Assembly: GCA_034430895.1 (NCBI GenBank) | Contig: DAOUDW010000108.1 | Location: 18,537 to 82,536 of the forward strand | Source of the DNA: WVZH01 sp034430895 | Lineage (GTDB): Bacteria > Chloroflexota > Anaerolineae > Anaerolineales > E44-bin32 | Direction: 5' to 3' | Length of the DNA: 64,000 bases | Shown here: positions 1-8,383 of the stretch, piece by piece | Position numbering within the stretch: the stretch's first letter is position 1 | Layout of the letters: each line of letters starts with the position of its first letter | The notes under the pieces: model-generated | Seen by the model: the letters and a program-made list of their open reading frames with translations, nothing else | What the model was told of the DNA's origin: nothing | Database searches by the model: none | Program-made: the position numbers and the translations under genes

Positions 1-1
1 A

Positions 2-271
2 TTGTTCCTGATTTGGGCCTTCCAATACCTACCGTGGTTCTTCGGCGGCGAGGGGCCGGGATTTGAAACGATCACGTTCTTCCAGATCAATCTATCCCAG
101 TTCACCTCGATGTGGCCGCTGATGCTTTTCGTCTACATTCCTGAGTTCATCATCCTGTTCTGGTTCCTGACCTGGTTCTTCCGCCGGACAGGTAAAATCT
201 ACCTCGGTGCATTGATGATCTCCGGCCTCGCGATCTGGTTCTTGGCTGCGGGATCAATCTACTTGATGTAG
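2..271 (+). CDS. C-terminal part of a multi-pass membrane protein (5' end outside window)
   Basis: The reading frame is open from the first base and ends at TAG 269-271, so only the last ~89 residues are seen. They are strongly hydrophobic and rich in Phe, Trp and Leu, with about two to three membrane segments separated by a short basic loop (FRRTGK) and ending in IYLM. No catalytic motif is visible and I do not recognise the family. A hairpin terminator follows at once, so this is the last gene of its transcript and is probably not co-transcribed with glpK. The TTG at position 2 is unlikely to be the true start. Confidence 0.6.
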   Translation: MFLIWAFQYLPWFFGGEGPGFETITFFQINLSQFTSMWPLMLFVYIPEFIILFWFLTWFFRRTGKIYLGALMISGLAIWFLAAGSIYLM

Positions 272-292
272 TCGACCAGAAGGAAGTACTGG

Positions 293-328
293 AAAGCCCA
301 GCGAGTAAACCATATCCGCTGGGCTTTT
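293..328 (+). terminator. Rho-independent-type terminator after the first gene
   Basis: Perfect 11-bp inverted repeat AAAGCCCAGCG (293-303) / CGCTGGGCTTT (317-327) with a 13-nt loop, then a short T run. It lies between the membrane-protein stop (271) and glpK (366). Confidence 0.7.
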
Positions 329-365
329 CCTTGGAAACAAAGATAATACTTTCAATGGAGGAGCC

Positions 366-1880
366 ATGCCTACTTACATTGCTGCCATTGATCAGGGAAC
401 GACCAGCACCCGCTGCATGGTCTTCAACCACAAGGGCCAGCCGGTCGGTGTACATCAATTGGAACATGAGCAGTTCTACCCTAAGCCGGGCTGGGTCGAG
501 CATGATCCCATGGAGATCTGGCACAACACCGAAGACGTCGTTCGAGATGGATTACGCAAGGCGGGTGCGGCCGCCAAAGATATCGCTGCTGTCGGAATTA
601 CAAATCAGCGTGAGACGACCGTAGTGTGGGACAGACGCACTGGCCAACCATTTCATAATGCCATCGTCTGGCAGGACACCCGCACCGACAGATTCATCAA
701 TCAGTTGGGGAAGGACGGCGGCAAGGATCGGTTCAGGAAAAAGGTTGGTCTACCCCTGGCGACGTATTTCTCCGGTCCCAAGATCCAGTGGTTGCTGGAA
801 AACGTCGAAGGGCTGCGCCAGGCGGCAAGCGAGGGCCATGCCCTGTTCGGCTGCATCGACACCTGGCTGATTTGGAATCTGACCGGTGGCGTCGATGAGG
901 GAAAACACATCACCGATGTCACCAACGCCAGCCGCACCATGCTGATGAACCTCGAAAGCTTGGACTGGGATGACGAGATTTGCGAGATTATGTCGATCCC
1001 CAAATCGATGCTGCCAAAAATCTGTTCCTCGTCAGAGATCTACGGCCACACCCTTGAAGCTGGTCCGTTCGAGGGAGTTGTACGCGTGGCCGGCGACTTG
1101 GGCGACCAGCACGCCGCCACCGTGGGCCAGACTTGCTTCGATCCCGGTGAGGCCAAGAACACCTACGGAACCGGATGTTTCATGCTGCTTAACACTGGTG
1201 AAGAAATCGTCCAATCCGAACATGGGCTGTTGACCACCCTGTGCTATCAATTTGGGAAGGAAAAGCCTGTTTATGCCTTAGAAGGCTCGATCGCCATCAC
1301 CGGAGCATTGGTGCAGTGGCTGCGGGACAACCTGAAGATGATCGATTCCATCCCCGAAATTGAGAACCTGGCGAAGACTGTGGAGGATAATGGTGGGATC
1401 TACTTCGTCCCCGCGTTCTCCGGGTTGTTCGCACCCTACTGGCGCACTGACGCCAGGGGGGTCATTGTGGGTTTGACCCGCTACATCAACCGTGGGCACA
1501 TCGCGAGAGCAGTGCTGGAAGCAACAGCTTTCCAGACCCGAGAGGTATTGGATGCGATGAACGCCGACTCCGGTGTAGCATTGAAGGCACTCAAGGTGGA
1601 TGGGGGCATGGTTCAGAATGATTTGCTCATGCAGTTCCAGGCGGATGTTCTGGGCGTACCGGTCATTCGACCGATGGTACCGGAGACCACGGCTCTCGGG
1701 GCGGCGTACGCGGCTGGATACGCTATCGGATTCTGGGAGACTGTTGACGAAATGCGAGACAACTGGCAGGTCGATAAAAGCTGGCAGCCGGATCCGAAAA
1801 GCGAAGCAAAAACGAAACTCTATGCTCAATGGAAAAAGGCGGTTACGCGCACGTTTGATTGGGAGGACTGGAACAGTTAG
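366..1880 (+). CDS. glpK: Glycerol kinase
   Basis: ATP-dependent phosphorylation of glycerol to sn-glycerol 3-phosphate in the cytoplasm (FGGY kinase family). The 504-residue length is typical. Visible signatures are the N-terminal phosphate-binding DQGTTSTR (residues 9-16), the substrate region WQDTRT, the AGDLGDQHAATVGQ and TYGTGCF segments of the second actin-like half, and the C-terminal DGGMVQND / PETTALGAAYAAG segments of the FGGY signature. GGAGGAG just upstream of ATG 366 fixes the start. glpD follows after a single intervening base, so the product is handed straight to the dehydrogenase encoded by the same operon. Confidence 0.96.
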   Translation: MPTYIAAIDQGTTSTRCMVFNHKGQPVGVHQLEHEQFYPKPGWVEHDPMEIWHNTEDVVRDGLRKAGAAAKDIAAVGITNQRETTVVWDRRTGQPFHNAIVWQDTRTDRFINQLGKDGGKDRFRKKVGLPLATYFSGPKIQWLLENVEGLRQAASEGHALFGCIDTWLIWNLTGGVDEGKHITDVTNASRTMLMNLESLDWDDEICEIMSIPKSMLPKICSSSEIYGHTLEAGPFEGVVRVAGDLGDQHAATVGQTCFDPGEAKNTYGTGCFMLLNTGEEIVQSEHGLLTTLCYQFGKEKPVYALEGSIAITGALVQWLRDNLKMIDSIPEIENLAKTVEDNGGIYFVPAFSGLFAPYWRTDARGVIVGLTRYINRGHIARAVLEATAFQTREVLDAMNADSGVALKALKVDGGMVQNDLLMQFQADVLGVPVIRPMVPETTALGAAYAAGYAIGFWETVDEMRDNWQVDKSWQPDPKSEAKTKLYAQWKKAVTRTFDWEDWNS

Positions 1881-1881
1881 C

Positions 1882-3591
1882 ATGCAACCACGCGAAGATC
1901 GTATCCGCAAGATCAAGGATAATCCACGCCCCAGCGTTTTGATCGTTGGTGCGGGGATTAATGGGATTGGCACATTCAGGGACCTGGCGCTGCAAGGTGT
2001 GGATGTCGTCATGGTGGATCGTGGAGATTACTGCAGCGGCGCCAGCGCTGCTTCATCTCATATGGTGCACGGTGGAATTCGCTACTTGGAAAATGGGGAA
2101 TTCCGTTTGGTGCGGGAAGCGGTTGAAGAGCGCAATCGCTTGATTGCCAACGCGCCCCACCTGGTGAAACCACTGGCAACGACCTTCCCGATTTTTAAAC
2201 GCTTTTCCGGGTTGATGAACGCGCCGCTCAAGTTCCTCGGGCTCCTTGATCGACCAGCCGAGCGAGGGGCTGTGGTCATTAAAATCGGCATGACGCTTTA
2301 TGATTTCTACACTCGTAAACAAAAAACCGTACCCCGACACGTGTTTCGTAACCGAGAAGAATCGCTATCCCTTTTTCCGGCGCTCAATCCGGATGTCCTC
2401 TACACGGGCACGTACTACGACGCTGCCATGCCGTCGCCGGAGAGGATCGCGATTGAGTTAATCCGGGATGCAGTGCGGGAGAACGACCGGGCGATTCCTT
2501 TGAATTACGTCCGTCTGGTATCTGCGAATGGCGATACAGTAACACTGCGGGACCAGGAGCGTGGCGATTGCTTCGATTTGAAGCCTGCGATTATTGTCAA
2601 TGCCGCCGGGCCGTGGATCGATTTGGTCAATCAATCAATCGGTTATCCGACGCAATTTATGGGCGGGACGAAAGGTTCGCACCTGGTTCTGCATCATCCT
2701 CAACTACGGCAGGCGGTACGCGATAACGAGTTCTTTTTTGAAAACAACGACGGCCGTATAGTCTTGATTTTCCCGCTGCTGGATAAAGTTATGATCGGGA
2801 CTTCCGATATACGCATCGACGATCCCGATAACGTTGCCATCACTGAGGAGGAAATCGATTATTTTTTCGAAATGGTCGAACGCGTCTTCCCAGCTATCCA
2901 AGTCGATCGATCCCAGATCGTATTTACTTTTTCTGGAGTTCGGCCGCTGCAGTACTCAACCGCAGGATCGACTGGCCAGATCAGCCGGGAACATAAAGTT
3001 GAGATCATCGAACCCAACAACGGTTTGGATGTTCCCGTATTGTCGCTTGTCGGTGGGAAGTGGACTTCTTTCCGAGCTTTATCGGAGCAAGTTGTTGACC
3101 TGGTCCTAAACCGATTGAATCTTGAGCGGATAGTATCCACCAGAGATCTTCAAATCGGAGGTAGTAAGGGGCTTCCGACCGGCACACCGGAAAGAGATAC
3201 ATACTTCGGGAATCTCACAGAGAGCTACTCGATCGAACGGGAACGGCTTTTACAACTTGTCGATGCTTATGGCACAAACGTGGAAGGATTGCTGCAGGAA
3301 TACGGTTCCGAACTATCGACCATGCTGCAGACGGTCCCCGAGATTAGTGTGGCTGAAATACGATATTTCTTTCTTGAGGAAGATGTTATCCATCTGGATG
3401 ATATGATTCTCCGCCGGACGATGTTGGGAAAACTTGGAAGTATTACACCTGAAAGTTTGCAGGAAATCTCGATGATTTGTGCAGAGATTCTTGGCTGGTC
3501 TGCCGAAAAGACTAAAAGCGAGGTGGATCGATTTCTCGATCTTCTGAGACGTAATCATAAAATGAATTTTTATTCGTATATTGGAGAGTAG
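1882..3591 (+). CDS. glpD: Aerobic-type glycerol-3-phosphate dehydrogenase (FAD)
   Basis: Oxidises glycerol 3-phosphate to dihydroxyacetone phosphate and passes electrons to the quinone pool at the membrane. The 569-residue protein has the dinucleotide-binding motif GAGINGIGTFRDLALQG near the N-terminus, the ASAASSHMVHGGIRYLE segment typical of GlpD/GlpA, and the later GVRPL and GGKWTSFR segments. The open frame extends upstream into glpK, but ATG 1882, one base after the glpK stop, gives the expected N-terminus. A C-terminal helical DAO_C-like domain is present from about residue 410. No GlpB or GlpC is nearby, which favours the single-subunit GlpD type. Confidence 0.92.
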   Translation: MQPREDRIRKIKDNPRPSVLIVGAGINGIGTFRDLALQGVDVVMVDRGDYCSGASAASSHMVHGGIRYLENGEFRLVREAVEERNRLIANAPHLVKPLATTFPIFKRFSGLMNAPLKFLGLLDRPAERGAVVIKIGMTLYDFYTRKQKTVPRHVFRNREESLSLFPALNPDVLYTGTYYDAAMPSPERIAIELIRDAVRENDRAIPLNYVRLVSANGDTVTLRDQERGDCFDLKPAIIVNAAGPWIDLVNQSIGYPTQFMGGTKGSHLVLHHPQLRQAVRDNEFFFENNDGRIVLIFPLLDKVMIGTSDIRIDDPDNVAITEEEIDYFFEMVERVFPAIQVDRSQIVFTFSGVRPLQYSTAGSTGQISREHKVEIIEPNNGLDVPVLSLVGGKWTSFRALSEQVVDLVLNRLNLERIVSTRDLQIGGSKGLPTGTPERDTYFGNLTESYSIERERLLQLVDAYGTNVEGLLQEYGSELSTMLQTVPEISVAEIRYFFLEEDVIHLDDMILRRTMLGKLGSITPESLQEISMICAEILGWSAEKTKSEVDRFLDLLRRNHKMNFYSYIGE

Positions 3592-3671
3592 ATAACGCAA
3601 GTGTACCTTGGTGTTAATACATAATTATTGGGAAGAGTGGTTCGAGTTTCATCCGGTTCGGGTCGTCAAAG

Positions 3672-3704
3672 AAAACTGCTCGTTAACATCGAGTGGTTTT
3701 TTTG
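3672..3704 (+). terminator. Terminator of the glpKD operon
   Basis: Stem 3672-3682 (AAAACTGCTCG) pairs with 3690-3700 (CGAGTGGTTTT) using two G-T pairs, and a run of seven T follows. It lies 80 bases after the glpD stop. Confidence 0.75.
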
Positions 3705-3860
3705 TCTTTTAGGAATAGATATTGGGTTTTTAGGACATCCATGGGCTATAAGGCATAATAACTTTGAATCTTCGCTTTATCATACGAAACATTAACCATA
3801 ATGGCTTTTAGACTCTAAAGAAATTAATCGCATAAGTGTTGGATATCTGTTTGGTTCGAT

Positions 3861-3891
3861 GTGATTGGCATAATTACAATCACTCTACAAT
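3861..3891 (+). promoter_or_regulatory. Operator-like inverted repeat in the glpD-DUF1801 gap
   Basis: GTGATTG (3861-3867) and CAATCAC (3877-3883) form a perfect 7-bp inverted repeat around a 9-bp centre; 18 of the 23 positions of the whole element are symmetric. TTGGCA (3865-3870) overlaps the left arm and TACAAT (3886-3891) follows, a possible promoter with a short 15-bp spacer. It lies 79 bases before the DUF1801 start. Apart from the terminator at 3672, the rest of the 3592-3969 gap is AT-rich with nothing recognisable. Confidence 0.4.
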
Positions 3892-3969
3892 GGTTTGATA
3901 GCACATAGATTTTCATATTTAATTGAATATACAAAAGACTTCATGCACTCCTCCAGCCGAGCCTAATGA

Positions 3970-4341
3970 ATGAGTGATGTTAAGGATTTCATGATGACGA
4001 ATCTAAATGGCGCCTCAAGGGAAGTCGATGAATATATCGCTAGCTTACCTGATGACGTTCAAGAGGTAATTAAAAACCTGAGAAAGACAATCAAAGAGGC
4101 AGCACCCGATGCGCAGGAAACATTACTCTGCCGACTGCCTACTTTCAAGCTGAATGGACATATGGCCCAGTTTGCCGTAGAAAAAGAACACATCATATTC
4201 TATCCATCTTCATCGAGTATCGAGAGATTCAAGGATGAATTGTCGAAATACGAGGGCGCAAGTGAAGCAGTAATTTTCCCGTTGAAAAAAACGATCCCGT
4301 TCGACGTCATCAAGAAGATCGTCACTGATAAATTGAGATAA
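3970..4341 (+). CDS. DUF1801 (YdhG-like) protein
   Basis: Small soluble 123-residue protein of the DUF1801 family. Proteins of this fold have been called iron-chaperone-like, but their function is unsettled. The family pattern is clear: a helical start (EVDEYIASLPDDVQEVIKNLRKTI), ETLLCRLPTFKLNG where relatives have EAISYxMPxF, HIIFYPSSSS in place of the usual HIGFYP, and a closing FPLKKTIPFDVIKKIV. The gene stands alone between the glp operon and the GH5 gene. ATG 3970 lacks a strong ribosome-binding site; a second ATG at 3994 is possible. Confidence 0.8.
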   Translation: MSDVKDFMMTNLNGASREVDEYIASLPDDVQEVIKNLRKTIKEAAPDAQETLLCRLPTFKLNGHMAQFAVEKEHIIFYPSSSSIERFKDELSKYEGASEAVIFPLKKTIPFDVIKKIVTDKLR

Positions 4342-4721
4342 GGCGAAAGAGACATCATCGCCGAAAGACCAAAACTTTCCATTTCACTTGAGGACCAGAC
4401 TGAAGCTGCTGGCAAGAGCTAGGTGTCGGTTCTATTGTGGTACAGAATAGAAATTATTCCGTTTCCTGCTCTATATTGAAAGTCCTGCTGCATTCAATAA
4501 CGCGTTACATACGGTAACTTTTCTCCTGAATATAAATATTGAACAAGGTATTGATCCCCGTGAAACCGCTTGAAGATGGTAATTGGTTTCTATTATCGGT
4601 TGGCTTAGAACCCCGTTTCCAGATTATTCCGTGTAGGCCTGATATTATCATCATTCTCGTCCCGATCGGTGTTACTATTAACCCACACGGATTGTTTTCC
4701 AATGATGCAGAAGGAGGACCG
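4342..4721. other. Gene-poor gap before the GH5 gene
   Basis: 380 bases, AT-rich. The GH5 frame stays open upstream to 4539, but that stretch does not resemble the family and has no ribosome-binding site. No convincing promoter, repeat or RNA is seen. Confidence 0.5.
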
Positions 4722-6056
4722 ATGAATCAGGGCTTCTTGCGAGTCAAAGGCCAAGATTTTCATTTTGATGGAGAAAAAATCATATTGCGCGGTTATGGTC
4801 TGGGACCGCTGCTGAATATCGAACATTTCATGCTCGGGATGCCTGGCACTGATGCGCAAATCCGCTCAGCCATCGTCCAGGCCTACGGCGAGGACAAAGC
4901 AGAACAATTCTGGAAGGCATATTACCGGGCGATGATCGATGAAGCCGATTTCGCATTTCTCAAGCAGCTGGGTGTTAATTCCTTGCGTGTTTCATTCAAT
5001 TACAGACTCTTCGAAGATGATCAGAATCCATATGTCTACCGTCAAGATGGATTCGAGGAAATCGATCGCATCCTGAGGCTGTGTGAAGAATATGAGATCT
5101 TTGCCATCCTGGATTTACATGCCACTCCCGGAGGACAAAATCCGGATTGGCATTCGGATAACGCGAGCGGCGAAAGTTTGCTTTGGGAACACGCCGATTT
5201 TCGTAAACGAACGATCGCACTGTGGAAGCACATCGCCACGCACTACGCCTCCAAACGCTGGATCGGGGCTTACGATCTGCTCAACGAGCCTGTCTTGATG
5301 ATCGCGGATAAGCGGGTGTTGAATCAATTCTATCTGGACTTGATCCGAGAAATTCGCAGCGTCGATTCCGACCATATGATCTTCGTCGAAGGTGATTTTT
5401 ACGCCACACGTTTCGAAATGTTGGATCCGTTCGAAGACCCAAACGTGGCGCTGAGCTTTCATTTTTATCCCTTCCTGCATCAAGACAGTTCGGATAAAGC
5501 CTCGCAAAAAGAGCGGGTAGAGGAAGAGTTATTGCTCAGCGTTCCATTGGAAGATATAAAAGCACGGTTTAATCGTCCGCTCTGGTGCGGGGAAACAGGT
5601 GCACGGTTTGGGCATCCAGGCCGGGAAAAAATCTCAAGCATGCTCGCCGATGTCCTGGACATATTCGAAGAAAGAGGGATTTCCTGGTCCATCTGGGCCT
5701 ACAAAGACGCCCGCAGTATGGGAAGCGTACACCCGAAAGCCGATTCGGATTGGATGCGTTTTTCCAAACAGACGAGCGAAGGCTGGAATTTCTGGCGGGA
5801 ATTCCCTGCACGCTATGAACGTGCCGATGAAGTATTGAAGGCATTCGATTACGATATCCCGGAAATGGAAAAACACAAATTAGCTTTTCGACTATTGGCC
5901 AACAATATGTTGATCCAGAAAGAACGCTATCCCGGAATCTATGAGAACATCCCTTTTGAATCACTTCTGGGTTACGTGGACTCATTGCGTTTCGAACAAT
6001 GCGAGGTCTGGCAGGCGGTCATTGACCTGGTGAAAAAACATACAGGTAAGAGGTAA
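4722..6056 (+). CDS. GH5-like glycoside hydrolase, cytosolic
   Basis: 444-residue TIM-barrel glycosidase of the GH5 (cellulase) type. The acid/base is Glu189 in DLLNEP and the nucleophile is Glu291 in WCGETG. Other family marks are LRGYGLGP at the N-terminus, LGVNSLRVSFNYRLF, ILDLHATPGGQ and SFHFYPF. There is no signal peptide, so the enzyme should act on imported oligosaccharides or glycosylated small molecules and not on polymers outside the cell. ATG 4722 follows GAAGGAGG at good spacing. An ABC-2 exporter pair converges from the other strand. The exact substrate cannot be read from the sequence; GH5 covers beta-glucosidic and beta-mannosidic linkages. Confidence 0.85.
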   Translation: MNQGFLRVKGQDFHFDGEKIILRGYGLGPLLNIEHFMLGMPGTDAQIRSAIVQAYGEDKAEQFWKAYYRAMIDEADFAFLKQLGVNSLRVSFNYRLFEDDQNPYVYRQDGFEEIDRILRLCEEYEIFAILDLHATPGGQNPDWHSDNASGESLLWEHADFRKRTIALWKHIATHYASKRWIGAYDLLNEPVLMIADKRVLNQFYLDLIREIRSVDSDHMIFVEGDFYATRFEMLDPFEDPNVALSFHFYPFLHQDSSDKASQKERVEEELLLSVPLEDIKARFNRPLWCGETGARFGHPGREKISSMLADVLDIFEERGISWSIWAYKDARSMGSVHPKADSDWMRFSKQTSEGWNFWREFPARYERADEVLKAFDYDIPEMEKHKLAFRLLANNMLIQKERYPGIYENIPFESLLGYVDSLRFEQCEVWQAVIDLVKKHTGKR

Positions 6057-6128
6057 GGGGGAATGTTTTTCTTCTACAAGGCTGGGTGTGCGTTGAGTAG
6101 TGATGCGCACCGTAGCTGAGTCCGGGTT

Positions 6129-6875
6129 TCAATCCTTTTCGCGCAGGGTGATTGTGACCATAGACAGGCACAGCAATCCATATAGCGGAAGTCGCAGAAG
6201 GGGGAGTAGATTGTCCGCCAATGTTTCACCCTTGATCAATTCTTGTAAAACTTCGTTGGCGTAATACAGCGGTGTCAGGTAGCTGAGGATTTGCGACCAG
6301 TCGGGGAGCTTTTCAATGGGGATGATGATCCCTGAGAGGATCACGGAAAGTACGATGAGGGGGATGAAGGGGAAGACCTGGCCTTCGTTGCGGGCGAAAT
6401 TGGAAACCAGCATGCCAATCGCCATGCTGAGTACCGATAAAAACCATATCACAAAGTACATTTGCGCCATGGCTGCAAATGAATAACCGAGTTCAAAGAG
6501 CAGGTTGAGTTCGATCAAGACCATCAAACTTTGCGCGGTTGCCAGTACAGTATAGGCAAGTAGGTAGCCGCCGATGATCTCGATTTGCTTATAGCCACTG
6601 ACGAACATACGCGCCAGCGTACCGGCCGTTCGTTCGCGTACCAATACGATGGCAGTAAGCACAAAGGTGATGAAATGCACGATGAAAGCCGCATAGGGGA
6701 TGACGTACACAGTGACATCAAAAAAGGGGGAAGCAAGGGCATCAATGACCACTTTGATGAAATAGATGATCGCCAACGGGAAGAGGATCGATATCGCCAC
6801 GAAGCGGTGGTCATGTCGTAATTGCTTCAACACTCTTCCTGTAATTGCTGTCAGGCGGTTAATGGCGGGTTTCAT
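6129..6875 (-). CDS. ABC-2 type transporter permease
   Basis: 248-residue membrane subunit with about six predicted helices: one near the N-terminus (FVAISILFPLAIIYFIKVVI), then IPYAAFIVHFITFVLTAIVLV, a connecting cytoplasmic RERTAGTLARMFVSGYKQIEIIGGYLLAY motif, and further helices ending in RLPLYGLLCLSMVTITL. RERTAGTL...I.G is the classic ABC-2 membrane signature. Its start overlaps the end of the upstream ATPase gene by 17 bases, so the two are translated as a pair. Cargo is unknown; such two-gene exporters move drugs, lipids or polysaccharide precursors. Confidence 0.9.
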   Translation of the reverse strand: MKPAINRLTAITGRVLKQLRHDHRFVAISILFPLAIIYFIKVVIDALASPFFDVTVYVIPYAAFIVHFITFVLTAIVLVRERTAGTLARMFVSGYKQIEIIGGYLLAYTVLATAQSLMVLIELNLLFELGYSFAAMAQMYFVIWFLSVLSMAIGMLVSNFARNEGQVFPFIPLIVLSVILSGIIIPIEKLPDWSQILSYLTPLYYANEVLQELIKGETLADNLLPLLRLPLYGLLCLSMVTITLREKD

Positions 6876-7743
6876 CTTCGAGTTCCTTTGTGCTGATCTC
6901 GCCGATCATATTGAGAATGACGGTTTCGAGAGAATCTTCCTCGATTTCGATGCGCTGAATTTGTGGATCAAGACCTTCTTGATGCAGTAATTTGGGCAGC
7001 GCTTCGGGGTAATTTGTCACCATTTGCTCGCTCATTTTCGAACCGCGCCACAGCTTGATTTTCGCCTGGTTCTTCCATAACAGCTTACGCGGCGTATCGT
7101 CGGCGAGTAAGGTTCCTTGATGTAAAATGGCCAACTTATCGCAGTACATTGCCTCGTCCATCTGGTGGGTGCTGATGATGATGGTCACTTCGTTGGAGGT
7201 CAAATCACGGAAATGATCCCAAAACGCCGATCGAAGTTTGGGATCGATCCCCGAAGTCGGTTCATCCAGGAATATCATTTTGGGTTGGTGCACCAACGCA
7301 CACGCCAGGGATACGCGTTGTTTCATGCCGCCGGAGAATTTATAGATGGGATCATCGGCGCGCTGACGCAGTCCGACGAAATCCAGGACCTCTTCAACGC
7401 GTTGGGCGAGATTGCTACAATGATGAGCGCGACCGAAGAAGCGTATGTTATCCTTCGCAGACAGATCATCGTAAAGGGCGGCCGTTTGCGGCATGTAGCC
7501 GATTTTCTGGCGCAGGGCATCCTTCTGTTTGATGGTATCCAGGGACAGCACGGAAATCTCACCCGATGTGGGCTTGATTGCTCCGATCAACAGCCGGATG
7601 AGCGTCGTTTTACCGGCACCGTTGGGCCCCAGTAAACCGTAGATCTGACCGCCGTTAACATCCAGAGATATGTCCTTCAGCGCCTGGACATCTCCGAAAT
7701 CCTTGTGTAAGTTCTTTATCTTTATCGACGCAGGATTTACCAC
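6859..7743 (-). CDS. ABC exporter ATP-binding protein
   Basis: 294-residue nucleotide-binding domain powering the ABC-2 permease encoded just downstream. Walker A GPNGAGKTTLIR (about residues 39-50), the Q-loop GYMPQ, signature FSGGMKQRVSLA, Walker B MIFLDEPTSG and the switch His in ISTHQMDEA are all intact. It resembles CcmA/DrrA-type exporters. GTG start at 7743 with GGAG upstream. The C-terminal ~80 residues after the NBD are acidic and of unknown role. Confidence 0.93.
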   Translation of the reverse strand: MVNPASIKIKNLHKDFGDVQALKDISLDVNGGQIYGLLGPNGAGKTTLIRLLIGAIKPTSGEISVLSLDTIKQKDALRQKIGYMPQTAALYDDLSAKDNIRFFGRAHHCSNLAQRVEEVLDFVGLRQRADDPIYKFSGGMKQRVSLACALVHQPKMIFLDEPTSGIDPKLRSAFWDHFRDLTSNEVTIIISTHQMDEAMYCDKLAILHQGTLLADDTPRKLLWKNQAKIKLWRGSKMSEQMVTNYPEALPKLLHQEGLDPQIQRIEIEEDSLETVILNMIGEISTKELEDETRH

Positions 7744-7939
7744 GAGTTTCTCCGCCCGAATTTGTCATTTCGACATATATTTTGTTTGGATCAGGATTAT
7801 TCGTGCGGATATTCTATGTGAAATACGAGGATAATGAAACTTCGCAAAAATGCACAGGGTAATTCTCATTCAAGATGGAGTAGGTTGCCAATATAAGGAC
7901 AATCATTGCAGATTTCCCTGGGGGATCGTTAGCGTATTT

Positions 7940-8375
7940 CTAGCATGACGTGCAATGTACACAATCGACCTGATTGGGAATACGCGGATTTTTGGGAGTC
8001 CATTGAGAGTGTTTTCCTCTTGTCCACGCGGTCAATCTTGCGAGAGTTGGAAGCCTGGTTGTAAATCTACGAACTACATCATCTCCTTCCTCTTCCCATG
8101 GCACAGGATTTTCAACTTGCATACGAGTCACATTGGCTTCAATACCGAGTTGACCAAAAGCGCGGGCGACAGATATACGGTGATGACCATCCTGAACGTA
8201 ATATCGGTCACCAACCTGGACGAGATCGATGGGGGGTAGATTGCGACCTTCCAGATGTAGTCTGGCGATGCTCTACCAACGATGGCGCGTGTGTGTCTGG
8301 ATGGGATTGAAATCAAGGTCGATATCCGTCGCAGGAGATCGATGATCCGCCGGATTGAAAGCGATTATCTGATTT
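7940..8375 (-). pseudogene. Decayed ParB-like (DGHHR-motif) protein gene
   Basis: On the minus strand one frame reads LPPIDLVQVGDRYYV followed by QDGHHRISVARAFGQLG and IEANVT, the hallmark of a ParB/Srx-fold family common in Chloroflexota. The same frame upstream encodes DFNPIQTHTRHRW, which matches that family's FNPxxxHTRxRW segment, but a TAG at 8273-8275 sits between RW and SIARLHLEGRN. Relatives, from memory, have a sense codon there (RWLSxA), so a single TTG-to-TAG change is likely. No credible start codon or intact N-terminal third is found; the frame closes again near 8380. The C-terminal half remains open to TAG 7940. Best read as a pseudogene; it lies between the exporter pair and the GT4 gene on the same strand. 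Confidence 0.7.
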
Positions 8376-8383
8376 GCATCGAT

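Noticed and set aside
4539..4721. Upstream extension of the GH5 gene
   Set aside because: No ribosome-binding site and no family similarity; GAAGGAGG supports ATG 4722.
8098..8310. Plus-strand short ORFs at 7955-8310
   Set aside because: Antisense to the ParB-like pseudogene; no motif or ribosome-binding site.
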